A DNA stretch of 64,000 bases from DASZIT01 sp052143315 (GTDB lineage: Bacteria > Actinomycetota > Acidimicrobiia > Acidimicrobiales > RAAP-2), in NCBI GenBank assembly GCA_052143315.1, contig JBKQTE010000092.1:1-64000 (forward strand), written 5' to 3'. The notes under the pieces were generated by a model. It saw nothing but the letters and a program-made list of their open reading frames with translations, was not told where the DNA came from and did no database searches. The position numbers were made by a program, and so were the translations under genes. Shown in pieces: positions 1 to 9,624 of this stretch (position 1 is its first letter; every line of letters begins with the position of its first letter).

Positions 1-40
1 GTCGCCGACGGCGCCCGAAGACATCGCCAGGGAGGTTCGG

Positions 41-550
41 ATGACCGACGAGAAGCCGCCGCAACAGATGGGCCACGGGGTGAAGCAGCGTGACCTGATC
101 ACGATGTCCCCCGAGGAGGTCGACACCTTCCTCCACGAGCGTCGGCCCATGACCATGTGCACGCTCAACCACGACGGCACCATCCACGCCGTGGCCATGT
201 GGTACGGGTTCCTCGACGGCATGCTCGCCTTCGAGACCAAGGCCAAGTCGCAGAAGGCCCAGAACCTCCGGCGCAACCCGACCATGACGTGCATGGCCGA
301 GGACGGCGACTACTACGAGGAGCTGCGCGGCGTCGAACTGGTCGGGACGGCCGAGATCGTCGACGATCCCGAGCAGATGTGGGAGCTCGGGGTGAACCTG
401 TGGGAGCGCTACTACGGCCCCTACACCGAGGAGCTGCGCCCCTTTGTGGAGACCATGCTCCACAAGCGGATCGTGGCCAAGCTCAACGTGGAGCGCACGG
501 TGTCGTGGGACCACCGCAAGCTCGGGCTCCCTCCCACCCGTCCCGCCTGA
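41..550 (+). CDS. PPOX-fold (pyridoxamine-5'-phosphate-oxidase-like) flavoprotein
   Basis: A 169-residue protein of the split-barrel PPOX family. These proteins bind FMN, F420 or haem and carry out small redox reactions; the cofactor cannot be read from the sequence. The segment MCTLNHDGTIHAVAMWYGF, followed by the basic stretch KAKSQKAQNLRRNP, is the usual first-strand and phosphate-binding layout of the family. The ATG is preceded by AGGGAGG at a good distance, which fixes the start. It lies upstream of an SDR in the same direction with a 98-nt gap, so a loose operon is possible. The family is confident and the substrate unknown. Confidence 0.75.
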   Translation: MTDEKPPQQMGHGVKQRDLITMSPEEVDTFLHERRPMTMCTLNHDGTIHAVAMWYGFLDGMLAFETKAKSQKAQNLRRNPTMTCMAEDGDYYEELRGVELVGTAEIVDDPEQMWELGVNLWERYYGPYTEELRPFVETMLHKRIVAKLNVERTVSWDHRKLGLPPTRPA

Positions 551-648
551 CCCGCCGGGAGGTGGCCACCGCCGGGCCCCACGCGCCGGACGTGGCGCGA
601 CCGGCCCGGCGGCTGCTAGACGTGTCGCTGATGAGGGGGGAGTGAACG

Positions 649-1437
649 ATGATCCTGGACCGCTTTCGCACGACCGACAACGTGGCCATCGTCACCGGGG
701 CCGGTCGGGGCATCGGCGCCGCCAGCGCCATCGCCCTGGCCGAGGCCGGGGCCGACGTGGTGGTATCGGCCCGCACCGAGGAGCAGCTGGAGGCGGTGGC
801 GACGGCCATCGAGGCCGCCGGGCGGCGGGCGGTGGTGGTGCCGGCCGACCTCAGCGACCTCGAGGCGGTGGCCGGCCTGGTCGACCGGGCCAGGGAGGCG
901 TTCGGCCGGCTCGACGTCGTGGTGAACAATGTGGGCGGCGCGTTGCCGCGGCCCTTCCTCGACACGTCGCCCGGTCGCATGGAGCAGGCGTTCCACTTCA
1001 ACGTGGCCACCGCCCACGCCCTGCTGCGCCCGGCCGTCCCGCTGATGCTGGAGCACGGCGGCGGCTCGGCGGTCAACATCTCCTCGACCATGGGCCGGGT
1101 GTCCGGACGGGGCTACGTCGCCTACGGCACCGCCAAGGCGGCGCTGTCCCACTACACCCGGCTGGCCGCCGCCGACCTGGCTCCGCGGGTCCGGGTCAAC
1201 GCCATCGCCGTCGGCTCGGTGGCCACCTCGGCGCTGGACGTCGTCACCGAGAGCGACGAGTTGAAGGCCGCCCTCGAGGCCGGCACCCCCCTGGGCCGCA
1301 TCGGCGACCCCGAGGACATCGCCGCCGCCGTGGTCTACCTGTCCTCCCCGGCCGGCTCGTACCTCACCGGCAAGGTGCTCGAGGTGGACGGCGGCCTGCA
1401 GGGCCCCAACCTCGACATGGGCCTCCCCGACCTCTGA
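649..1437 (+). CDS. SDR-family oxidoreductase
   Basis: A 262-residue classical short-chain dehydrogenase. The N-terminal glycine motif GAGRGIG binds NAD(P), NNVG follows near residue 90, and the catalytic Ser and YGTAK (Tyr-x3-Lys) lie near residues 145-160. The C-terminal VDGG motif is typical of FabG-like enzymes. GGGGGGAG just before the ATG serves as ribosome binding site. It may work with the amine-dehydrogenase-like gene 35 nt downstream. The substrate cannot be inferred. Confidence 0.85.
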   Translation: MILDRFRTTDNVAIVTGAGRGIGAASAIALAEAGADVVVSARTEEQLEAVATAIEAAGRRAVVVPADLSDLEAVAGLVDRAREAFGRLDVVVNNVGGALPRPFLDTSPGRMEQAFHFNVATAHALLRPAVPLMLEHGGGSAVNISSTMGRVSGRGYVAYGTAKAALSHYTRLAAADLAPRVRVNAIAVGSVATSALDVVTESDELKAALEAGTPLGRIGDPEDIAAAVVYLSSPAGSYLTGKVLEVDGGLQGPNLDMGLPDL

Positions 1438-1472
1438 CGCCCCGTCCGATCGCACCGACCGAGGAGCAGGCC

Positions 1473-2549
1473 ATGAGCAAGACCTACCGAGTAGTCGCCT
1501 GGAGCACCGGCAACGTCGGCCGGCACGTCATCGCCGGCATCGACGCCCGGCCCGACCTCGAGCTGGTGGGCCTGTGGGTGTCCAACCCCGACAAGGTCGG
1601 CAAGGACGCCGGCGAGCTGGCCGGGCTGGGGCGGACCCTCGGGGTGGCCGCCACCCACGACGCCGGCGCCCTGCTGGCCCTGAGGCCCGACGCGGTGGTG
1701 CACACCGCCATGGCCGACAACCGTCTGTTCGAGGCGCTCGAGGACATACAGGGCATGCTGCGGGCCGGGGTCAACGTCGTCTCGTCCGGGCCGGTGTTCC
1801 TCCAGTACCCCTACGGGGTGGTCGACGACTCCATGGTCACCCCCGTGATCGAGGCGGCCCAGGCAGGTGGTGTCTCCCTCTTCGTCAACGGGGTCGACCC
1901 CGGCTTCGCCAACGATGCCCTCCCGCTGGTCCTGACCGGGGTGTGCGAGCGCATCGACGAGCTCCGGGTGTCCGAGATCCTCAACTACAACACCTACAAC
2001 CAGGCGATGGTCCTCTTCGACATCATGGGCTTCGGCCGCCCCATCGACGACGTGCCGTTCATCCTCCAACCGGGGGTGATGACCATGGCCTGGGGCAGCG
2101 TCGTACGGCAGCTGGCCGCCGGCCTGGACGTCGAGCTCGACGAGGTGGAGGAGTGGTACGAGCGGCTGCCGGCCACCGAGTCGTTCGAGGTCGACGCCGG
2201 GACCATCGAGAAGGGGACGGCCGCCGCCCTCCACTTCGAGGTGCGCGGGATCCGCCACGGCAGGGCGGTGATCGTCCTCGAGCACGTCACCCGGCTGCAC
2301 GACGACCTCGGGCCGGGGTGGCCCCAGCCGGCGGGCCACGGGTGCTACCGGGTGCAGGTCACCGGCGAGCCCAACTACACGCTCGACCTCCAGCTGCTGG
2401 GCAGCGACGGTGACCACAACACCGCCGGCCTGAAGGCCACCGCCATGCGGCTGGTCAACGCCGTCCCGGCCGTGGTGGAAGGCCCGGCCGGTCTGCTCAC
2501 CGCCCTCGACCTGCCGCCGGTCACCGGACGGGGTCTGGTGACCGGGTAG
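1473..2549 (+). CDS. NAD(P)H-dependent amine dehydrogenase / dihydrodipicolinate-reductase-like protein
   Basis: A 358-residue protein with an N-terminal Rossmann fold (VVAWSTGNVGRHVIAGI). The layout resembles the actinobacterial family annotated as dihydrodipicolinate-reductase-like or 2,4-diaminopentanoate-dehydrogenase-like. The motif AVVHTAMADNR near residue 70 and a long C-terminal substrate domain fit the family. I chose the ATG at the start of MSKTYRVV because the Rossmann motif begins right there; a GAGGAGCAGG stretch precedes it. It is probably co-transcribed with the preceding SDR, which suggests one catabolic or detoxifying step, but the substrate is not visible. Confidence 0.7.
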   Translation: MSKTYRVVAWSTGNVGRHVIAGIDARPDLELVGLWVSNPDKVGKDAGELAGLGRTLGVAATHDAGALLALRPDAVVHTAMADNRLFEALEDIQGMLRAGVNVVSSGPVFLQYPYGVVDDSMVTPVIEAAQAGGVSLFVNGVDPGFANDALPLVLTGVCERIDELRVSEILNYNTYNQAMVLFDIMGFGRPIDDVPFILQPGVMTMAWGSVVRQLAAGLDVELDEVEEWYERLPATESFEVDAGTIEKGTAAALHFEVRGIRHGRAVIVLEHVTRLHDDLGPGWPQPAGHGCYRVQVTGEPNYTLDLQLLGSDGDHNTAGLKATAMRLVNAVPAVVEGPAGLLTALDLPPVTGRGLVTG

Positions 2550-2570
2550 GTCTCCCCGGGGCCGCCCGTG

Positions 2571-3263
2571 TCAGTCCCGGCTCGGGACGGCAGCCGGCCA
2601 GGGGCGGGTCGGACGGACGATCACCGGACCGTCGGGGACCGCTTGCACGGCCACGGCGGCGGCGTAGCCGCCTGCCACCGCCAGGTCGACGACCGACGGT
2701 TCGGGACCGGCCGGGTCGTCCCCAGGCTCCCCCAGCCCGACGCCGCGGCACTTGGTCACCGCCTCGTGGCGGACCCACGCCCGGAAGAACGCCGCCGTCC
2801 GGTCCTCGGGGACGGTGGCCTCGAGCCGCACGGCTTCCTGCTCGCCCAGGGCCCGGCGGGCCAGCACCACCACGTCGAGACCGTCCCTCACCCGCTCCAC
2901 GTCGATACCCACGACGTGGTCGACCGACACCGCCACCAGGCCCACTCCGTCCGAGTGGGAGAGATTGAAGTGCAGCGCCCCGGCGTGGCGGCCGCCCAGC
3001 GCCGGCTTGTCCTTGGCGCCCAGGACGAATCCGAGCTGGGAGGCGCCGACCCCCAGGTAGTCACCGAGGATCCGCCGGAGGGCCACCCTCGACACCATCC
3101 ACCGGCGAGCATCCACCGGCGAGCGGAAGCGGGAGGCCCGCTCCGCCTCCGCCGCCGACAGGTCCGGCGCCCAGTCCACCACCGTGCCGGCATCGGGGCC
3201 GTCGAGATCGATGCACCAGACCTCCACCTCGCCCGGCGTCGGGAGCTCCTGGCCCGGTCGCAC
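2571..3263 (-). CDS. 4'-phosphopantetheinyl transferase (Sfp type)
   Basis: A 230-residue Sfp/AcpT-type transferase that moves phosphopantetheine from CoA to a serine of carrier domains. The family motifs are visible: LHFNLSHSDG, VGIDVERVR (Mg-binding) and FFRAWVRHEAVTKCRG (the WxxKEA-like motif with His-Glu-Ala). It starts with GTG only three nucleotides after the NRPS stop on the same strand, so the two are co-transcribed. The obvious targets are the two carrier domains of that NRPS (Ser568 and Ser1669). A perfect 14-bp tandem duplication at 3097-3124 lies inside the gene but leaves a normal reading frame. Confidence 0.9.
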   Translation of the reverse strand: MRPGQELPTPGEVEVWCIDLDGPDAGTVVDWAPDLSAAEAERASRFRSPVDARRWMVSRVALRRILGDYLGVGASQLGFVLGAKDKPALGGRHAGALHFNLSHSDGVGLVAVSVDHVVGIDVERVRDGLDVVVLARRALGEQEAVRLEATVPEDRTAAFFRAWVRHEAVTKCRGVGLGEPGDDPAGPEPSVVDLAVAGGYAAAVAVQAVPDGPVIVRPTRPWPAAVPSRD

Positions 3264-3266
3264 CGC

Positions 3267-6200
3267 CTAGCCGGCCCGGTCGGAGGCAAATCCGACCGCG
3301 GCCAGAGCATCCGAGATGCACCGATCGAGGCAGTCGGCCAGCGAGGCCACCGACGGTTCGCGAAGCATGCCGTGGTGGGATCCCTTCACGAGCCGACTCT
3401 CCACCCCGCCCACCTCGAGCCCGTACCACCGAGCCAGCTGCGCCTGCTGGAGGCCGTCGGCACCGAGCTCCGGCCGGATCAGCACCACGGTGGCGGCGAG
3501 CGGCCCGGCCCGGTACCTGACGATGCTCTCGTTGGCGATCCGCAACACGTCCTGCCGGCGGCGAACGGAGAGAGCCCGGATGGAGCCCCGGGTGGCGGCG
3601 TTGACCCAGTCGAGCACCCGGTCGACGGCGTGGCGTCGGCGCGACTGCAGGCGCACGTCGGCCACCTGGCGGGTGGTGGCCACGTCGCGGGTGGTGGGCG
3701 GCAGCAGCGCCGACTGCATCCCCATCTCCGACCGGCCATGCACCCACGTCCAGCGGACGAGTGCGGCGTGCTCGGGCGTTCGGTCGGCAGTGGGCTCGAG
3801 CGGGAACGCCCCCTGCGCGTCGGGACGTGAGAGGTAGGCGGCGTGCACGTAGTTGCTGACTGCGGACCCCTCGTGCCCGGCCGCCGGCTCCTGGAGCCAG
3901 CGCACGAACTCGTCGGCCGATGCCGGGTCGGAGAAGATGTCGACGAACCCACGCCCCTCGTTGGCCGCCCGCACGCGGGCCACGTTCATCATGGGGTCGT
4001 AGAGCACGCCGTTGGCCAGGCGCCGGGCCTTCCACAGTGGTCCGACCGAGTCGATGGAGGCGAGAAGGGCCACGGTCTCACCGGCGGACTCGAGCCGCAC
4101 CGCCATCTCGTAGGCGACCAGCGAGCCGAAGCACCTCCCTCCGAGCAGGTAGGGGCCGTGGGGCTGCACCGTTCGGATCTGGCGGACGTAGTGACGGGCC
4201 ATCGACTCCACCGATCGGTGCAGCGGGGCCGAGCTGTCGAGGCCGAACGGCTGCAGCACGTAGAACGGCTGGTCGGGACCGAGGCGACGGGCCAGCGGGC
4301 CGAAGCCGACCACGTTGCCGTCGCCGGCGGTGACGGCGAAGAAGGGTGGGCGCGACCCGGTGGTGGAGAGCGGCACCAGCGATCCGGTTCGGGCGTCCCA
4401 GCCGTCGGAGTGCATCACCCGGGCCAGCCGAGCAACGGTCGGGGCCTCGAAGATGGTGGCCAACGGGAGCCGCGCCCCTATCGACCGCTCGATGGCGGCG
4501 AACAGCTCCACCGCCAGCAGAGAGTGCCCGCCGAGGTCGAAGAAGTCGTCGTGGAGGCCGACCCGGCGAACACCGGTCACCTCCTGCCAGATGGCGATGA
4601 GCGTGGTCTCGAGGCGGGTGGCGCCGGCCACCGGTCGGGCCAGGGTGGCCTCGGGAGTGACCTCACCGTCGCACGGCCCGTCGGGGAACCAGGTGGACGG
4701 GGGCGGCGGGAGCCTGCCGACGTCCACCTTGCCGTTGTCCTGCAACGGAAGGTCGTCGAGCCAGACGTAGGCCGCCGGTACCAGGTACCGGGGCAGCACC
4801 CCGCCCACGAACTCCCCGAGGTCGCCGTCGCTGACCGGTCCCTGCCCGGGCGACGCCCCACCCCGGTGATCGCCGGGCCCACCGGCGACGACCCGGTCGG
4901 CCTCCACCAGGTAGGCGACGAGTCGCTTGTCGTCCCTTCCGAACTCGGCGGGGGCGACGAACACCCGGCCCACGGCCGGGTGCTCGAGCAGCACCGCCTC
5001 CGTCTCGGCCGGCTCCACCCGGTGTCCGCGGATCTTCACCTGGCGGTCCGACCGCCCGAGGAACTCGATGGCACCGTCGGGCAGTCGACGGACCCGGTCA
5101 CCGGATCGGTAGCAGCGGTCGCCCCACATGCCCTCGAACGGGTTCGGTACGAATCGCTCGGCGGTGAGGCCGGGCTGTCCGAGGTAGCCGCGGGCCAGGC
5201 CGTCACCGCCGATCCACAGCTCGCCGGGCATCCCGTCGGGCACCGGTTCGCCGCCATCGTCCACGATGGCCACCCAGGTGTTGGCGATCGGCCTCCCGAT
5301 CGGCACCGTCCCCTCGACCCGATGGCCGGACAGCATGCGGTGGCAGCAGGTGAAGGTGGTGCCCTCGGTCGGTCCGTAGCCGTTGACGACCGCCCCGTCG
5401 GCCCCGATGACCTGCAGCAGCCGATTGACGTGCGACGGCGACAGGACGTCGCCACCGGCGACGACCTGACGGAGGGACGACACGGCGCCGAGCTGGTGCT
5501 CGACCATCTGGTGGAAGATCCCGGCGGTGAACCAGGCGGTGGTCACGCCGTGGGTCGTCAAGGCCTCGCCCAGCTCGGCGGTGGAGAGGGCGCCGGGGGG
5601 CGCCAGCACCAGGCGACCGCCGTTCAGGAGCGGTCCCCAGATCTCGAAGGTGGAGGCGTCGAAGGCCAGGGGGGCGGCCGCCAGCACCACCTCGTCCGGG
5701 CCGAGGGTCACGTAGTCGGTGCCCCGCACCAGCCGGACTACGCCCCGGTGTGGCACCTCCACCCCCTTCGGCACACCGGTCGATCCCGAGGTGAACGAGA
5801 CGTAGGCCCGGTCGGTGGGTCCGGGGCCCCGCCCCGGCCTCGCCGGCCCCTCCGCCGGTGAGGGGTCGACCTCGACCACGGTGACGGGCAGGCCGGCAAA
5901 GGCCACGCCCTCGCCCGGGGCCACGCACACCACGGCAACGGACGCCTGGTCCACCAGCCGGGCCAGCCGGGACGCCGGGGCGCCGCCGTCGAGTCCCACG
6001 TAGGCGGCCCCCGCCTTGACCACTCCGAGCAGCGCCACCACCATCGACGGCGATCGGTCGTCGGAGACCCCGACACAGCACCCCGACCCCACGCCGTGGG
6101 ACGCCAGCACGGTCGCCAGCCGGTCCGACGCCTGGTCGAGGTGGCGGTAGGTCAGGGACCGGTCCCCGGCCACCACGGCGACGGCGTCGGGTGCGTCACG

Positions 6201-9200
6201 GACCCGGTCGGCGAAGACGGAGGGGATGGAGGCCTGGCGCTCGTAAGGAGCCTCCGACCCCCCGAGGGCGAGCAGTCGGTCCCGCTCGGCCACCGGCGTC
6301 AGGGTCAGGTCGGAGATCCGGTGGTCGGGGTGGGACGCCAGCTCCTCCAGCAGGTGGAGGTAGGTGGCCAGCATCCGGCGGCCCGTCGTCTCGTCGAACA
6401 GGTCGGTGGCGAAGTCCCAGACCACCGAGAGCTCCTCCCCGTCGGGCAGGTCCGGCCGGGTGCTCCGACCGCGCCGGTTGATGACCACCACGTTGAGGTC
6501 GGCCTTCGACGATCCGTTGCCGATCCCGTCGCGCACGGTGAGCTGCGGGCCCCCCAGGTCCACCTCCGGGATGGGCGAGTCGTGGAACGAGAAGAGATGG
6601 TCGTAGAACGGGTTGTGACCGGTGTGCCGCTCGGGGTCGAGAAGGCGCACCACCTCCTCGAACGGCAGCTCCTGGTGGGCGAAGGCCCCGAGGCTCGACT
6701 GGCGCACCCGGGCCAGCACGGTGGCGACGGAGGGATCACCCGACAGGTCGACCCGGAGCGCCACCGTATTGACGAACATGCCGAACATCGGTTCGGTGCC
6801 GGCCAGCCGGCGGTTGGCCAGCCCCGACCCCAGCACCACGTCGGTCTCACCGCTGAGGCGGGCCAGGAACACCGCGAAGGCCGCCGTCATCACCATGTAG
6901 GGGGTGCAGCCGAACCGGTTGGCCGTCCGGCGGAGGGCGTCGATGACCATGGGGTCCAGATCGCACCGGACCGACACGCCCCGGAAGGACCTGACGGCGG
7001 GAGCGGGTCGGTCGGAGGGCAGTCGGGGCGGCGGAGCGGCCCCGGCCAGCTGCCGTCTCCAGTAGTCGAGCTGCGCCCGGCCGGCCCCGGTACCGGCGAA
7101 GGCACGCTGCCAGGCGGCGAAGTCGGCGTACTGCGCCCGGAGGGGCGGCAGTGGATCCGGCTGGTCGGCGGCGTACGCCCGGTAGAGGGCTCCCAGCTCG
7201 GCGATGGTGGCGGCGAACGACCAGCCGTCGTGGACCAGATGGTGCTCGACGCAGATCAGCGCGCACCGCTCGTCGGCCAGGCGGGCCAATGTCCACCGCA
7301 CCAGGGGGAGCCGGTCGATGTGGATTCGCTGGCCGACCAGCCCGGCCACCAGATCGGCGAGGGCGGACTCCGGCTCCGGCTCGGAACGGAGGTCGACCAC
7401 CGGGAGTTTCACCGTCACCGACGACTCGACCTGCTGCATCCAGGTCCCCCGCACCTTGGGGAACGTGGTGCGCAGCACCTCGTGCCGGTCGGCGATGGTC
7501 TGGAGGGCCCGGTGGAGGGCTCGGACGTCGAGCGGACCCTCGAGGTGGAGGACCGCCTGGGCCTGGTAGGGAAGCGCTTCGTCGGCCAGCTCGCTGAGGA
7601 AGCAGGCCTGCGACTGGGCGATCGAGACCGGCGACGTGCCGGGATGGTCGCCGGTCTCCAGGGGCGGCAGCGTCGCCCCCACGGGGTCGGCGCCCCGGTC
7701 CGCCGGCCCACCGTCGACGAGCGAGGCCAGGGCGGCCGGGGTGCGACAGTCGAAGACCGCATCGAGGGGCAGACCGACACCGAGACGGTCGCGGATCTGC
7801 GACAGCAGCTGCAGGGCCAGCAGCGAGTCGCCGCCCGCCTCGAAGAAGTCGTCGTCCGACATGACCTGGTCGACCTCGAGCACCGCCGCCCACAGCTCCC
7901 CGATCGAGCGCTCGGTACCGGTCGACAGCGGCGCCCCGGGCCCCGAGCGGGTCGGTGCCGGCAAGGCGGACCGGTCCACCTTGCCGTTGGCGGTGAGGGG
8001 CAGCTCGTCGAGCACCACGAACGAGGAAGGCACCATGTACTCGGGGAGCCGGCTGCGGAGGTACCGGCGGAGCCGGAAGGCGTCCACTCCGTAGCCGGCG
8101 GCGACGTAGCCGACCAGCCGCTTGTGGCCGCTCCGCTCCTCCCTCGCCACCACCGCCGCCGCCTCCACCGCCGGGTGACCGGCGAGCACCGCCGTCACCT
8201 CGCCCGGCTCGACGCGGTAGCCCCTGATCTTGACCTGGTCGTCGAGACGACCGAGGAATTCGAGGTCCCCATCGGCGAGCAGCCGGACCAGGTCGCCCGA
8301 CCGGTACAGCCGGCCGGCCGGTTCGGGACCGAAGGGATCGGGAACGAAGCGCTCGGCGTCGGCGTCGGGGCGGTGGAGGTAGCCACGGGCCACGCCGTCG
8401 CCTCCGATGCACAGCTCGCCGGCCTCCCCCGGCGCCACCGGAGCCAGGGCGGCGTCGAGCACGTGGAGCCGGGTATTGGCCAGTGGACGCCCGATGGGGA
8501 TCGACCGACCGGGGGGCACCTCCCCCACCTCGTGGACGGCGGCGGTCACCGTCGCCTCGGTGGGCCCGTAGGTGTTGACCAGCCGGGTACCGGGGTGGGC
8601 CTGGCGAAGCCGGCGGGCGTGGGCCGGCGACAGGACGTCGCCGCCGGCCATCACCAAACGGTAGTGACCCAGGCTGGGAAGGGCGGCGTCGATCATCTGG
8701 TGGAGGATGCCGGTGGGGAACAGCCCGATGGTCACGCCGTGCCGTTCGATGGTGCTGCCGACGGCCACCGGGTCGGGCCGGCCGGGCGGGTGGACGACCA
8801 GGCGGGCCCCGTTGCACAACGCCCCCCAGATCTCGTAGGTGGAGGCGTCGAAACCCAGCTGGCTGACGTGGAGCACCCCGTCGTCGGTCCCGGGGATCAG
8901 GTCGTGCGCCCCCCGCACGTAGCGGAGCACCCCCCGGTGCTCCACGCCCACCCCCTTCGGCCGTCCGGAGGAGCCCGAGGTGTACATCACGTAGGCCAGC
9001 GACGTCGGACCGGCGTCGGTCGGCCGGCCGGCGAGGGGGCCGGCGCCCGGGTCCGGGGGGTCGTCACCGACCACCAGCACCACCACCGGCACCGCGGCCA
9101 CCTCCGAGGCCCGCCCGGCCAGGTGGGCCGGGGCCACCACCGCCCGTGCCCGGGTGTCCCCGAGCATCAGCTCGAGGCGCTCGGTCGGGAGCTCGGCGTC

Positions 9201-9527
9201 GAGCGGCACGAAAGCGGCACCGGCCTTCAGGACGGCCACGAACGCCACCACCGCCTCGATGGACCGGTCGGCCAGGACGGCAATGCACTGGTCGGGACCG
9301 TCGAGCAGGGGCGCGAGACGCCCGGCCAGCCGGGATGCGGCCCCGTCGAGCTCGGCGTAGGTCAGGCTCCGGTGGTCGTCCTCGACGGCCACCGCGTCGG
9401 GTCGCTCGGCCACCCGGTCGGCGATGACCTGGTCGATGGTGGCGTCCCGCTCGTACACCGTGGATGTCTGGTTCCATCCGGCCGGATGGCCGCGATCGAT
9501 GCGATTGGTGTCCGCCGCGGTTGCCAT
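3267..9527 (-). CDS. Dimodular non-ribosomal peptide synthetase, A-T-C-A-T-TE, with cysteine thioesterase
   Basis: A 2086-residue NRPS. Domains by approximate residue: A1 25-510, T1 535-605 (GGDSL, Ser568), C 625-1075 (HHLVHDG at 762-768), A2 1080-1610, T2 1635-1710 (GGHSL, Ser1669) and TE 1725-2080. Both A domains have the AMP-binding motif (TSGSSGRPKG; TSGSTGVPKG) and FDAST-E-IWG, so they keep the Asp that normally binds the amino group of an alpha-amino acid. I do not assign substrates. The TE has GGRCFG, with Cys1799 in place of the usual Ser. The start is the ATG of MATAADTNR; longer frames run into the divergent ABC gene. It would make a dipeptide-derived product. PPTase and exporter flank it. 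Confidence 0.9.
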   Translation of the reverse strand: MATAADTNRIDRGHPAGWNQTSTVYERDATIDQVIADRVAERPDAVAVEDDHRSLTYAELDGAASRLAGRLAPLLDGPDQCIAVLADRSIEAVVAFVAVLKAGAAFVPLDAELPTERLELMLGDTRARAVVAPAHLAGRASEVAAVPVVVLVVGDDPPDPGAGPLAGRPTDAGPTSLAYVMYTSGSSGRPKGVGVEHRGVLRYVRGAHDLIPGTDDGVLHVSQLGFDASTYEIWGALCNGARLVVHPPGRPDPVAVGSTIERHGVTIGLFPTGILHQMIDAALPSLGHYRLVMAGGDVLSPAHARRLRQAHPGTRLVNTYGPTEATVTAAVHEVGEVPPGRSIPIGRPLANTRLHVLDAALAPVAPGEAGELCIGGDGVARGYLHRPDADAERFVPDPFGPEPAGRLYRSGDLVRLLADGDLEFLGRLDDQVKIRGYRVEPGEVTAVLAGHPAVEAAAVVAREERSGHKRLVGYVAAGYGVDAFRLRRYLRSRLPEYMVPSSFVVLDELPLTANGKVDRSALPAPTRSGPGAPLSTGTERSIGELWAAVLEVDQVMSDDDFFEAGGDSLLALQLLSQIRDRLGVGLPLDAVFDCRTPAALASLVDGGPADRGADPVGATLPPLETGDHPGTSPVSIAQSQACFLSELADEALPYQAQAVLHLEGPLDVRALHRALQTIADRHEVLRTTFPKVRGTWMQQVESSVTVKLPVVDLRSEPEPESALADLVAGLVGQRIHIDRLPLVRWTLARLADERCALICVEHHLVHDGWSFAATIAELGALYRAYAADQPDPLPPLRAQYADFAAWQRAFAGTGAGRAQLDYWRRQLAGAAPPPRLPSDRPAPAVRSFRGVSVRCDLDPMVIDALRRTANRFGCTPYMVMTAAFAVFLARLSGETDVVLGSGLANRRLAGTEPMFGMFVNTVALRVDLSGDPSVATVLARVRQSSLGAFAHQELPFEEVVRLLDPERHTGHNPFYDHLFSFHDSPIPEVDLGGPQLTVRDGIGNGSSKADLNVVVINRRGRSTRPDLPDGEELSVVWDFATDLFDETTGRRMLATYLHLLEELASHPDHRISDLTLTPVAERDRLLALGGSEAPYERQASIPSVFADRVRDAPDAVAVVAGDRSLTYRHLDQASDRLATVLASHGVGSGCCVGVSDDRSPSMVVALLGVVKAGAAYVGLDGGAPASRLARLVDQASVAVVCVAPGEGVAFAGLPVTVVEVDPSPAEGPARPGRGPGPTDRAYVSFTSGSTGVPKGVEVPHRGVVRLVRGTDYVTLGPDEVVLAAAPLAFDASTFEIWGPLLNGGRLVLAPPGALSTAELGEALTTHGVTTAWFTAGIFHQMVEHQLGAVSSLRQVVAGGDVLSPSHVNRLLQVIGADGAVVNGYGPTEGTTFTCCHRMLSGHRVEGTVPIGRPIANTWVAIVDDGGEPVPDGMPGELWIGGDGLARGYLGQPGLTAERFVPNPFEGMWGDRCYRSGDRVRRLPDGAIEFLGRSDRQVKIRGHRVEPAETEAVLLEHPAVGRVFVAPAEFGRDDKRLVAYLVEADRVVAGGPGDHRGGASPGQGPVSDGDLGEFVGGVLPRYLVPAAYVWLDDLPLQDNGKVDVGRLPPPPSTWFPDGPCDGEVTPEATLARPVAGATRLETTLIAIWQEVTGVRRVGLHDDFFDLGGHSLLAVELFAAIERSIGARLPLATIFEAPTVARLARVMHSDGWDARTGSLVPLSTTGSRPPFFAVTAGDGNVVGFGPLARRLGPDQPFYVLQPFGLDSSAPLHRSVESMARHYVRQIRTVQPHGPYLLGGRCFGSLVAYEMAVRLESAGETVALLASIDSVGPLWKARRLANGVLYDPMMNVARVRAANEGRGFVDIFSDPASADEFVRWLQEPAAGHEGSAVSNYVHAAYLSRPDAQGAFPLEPTADRTPEHAALVRWTWVHGRSEMGMQSALLPPTTRDVATTRQVADVRLQSRRRHAVDRVLDWVNAATRGSIRALSVRRRQDVLRIANESIVRYRAGPLAATVVLIRPELGADGLQQAQLARWYGLEVGGVESRLVKGSHHGMLREPSVASLADCLDRCISDALAAVGFASDRAG

Positions 9528-9611
9528 GGTGATCGGCAATTGTGGCCGATCCGGCGATGGCGGGCATATCCGGCCCCAGACGGGCCCGAACGAGCCCGGA
9601 GTGACCGACTG

Positions 9612-9617
9612 TAGGGT
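9612..9617 (+). promoter_or_regulatory. TAGGGT -10 hexamer of a leaderless ABC gene
   Basis: TAGGGT lies seven nucleotides before the ATG at 9625 and there is no Shine-Dalgarno sequence. This is the spacing expected when transcription begins at the start codon, as is common in actinobacteria. Confidence 0.5.
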
Positions 9618-9624
9618 CCCTGGC

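Noticed and set aside
3097..3124. Perfect 14-bp tandem repeat ATCCACCGGCGAGC in the PPTase gene, possible frameshift
   Set aside because: The length is not a multiple of three, but the translated segment is the normal PPTase sequence, so the repeat looks like coincidental codon use.
6096..9614. Long open frame antisense to the NRPS gene, 1172 codons
   Set aside because: It mirrors the NRPS codon bias at very high G+C, is rich in Arg, Gly, His and Pro, and shows no domain, while the opposite strand carries clear NRPS motifs.
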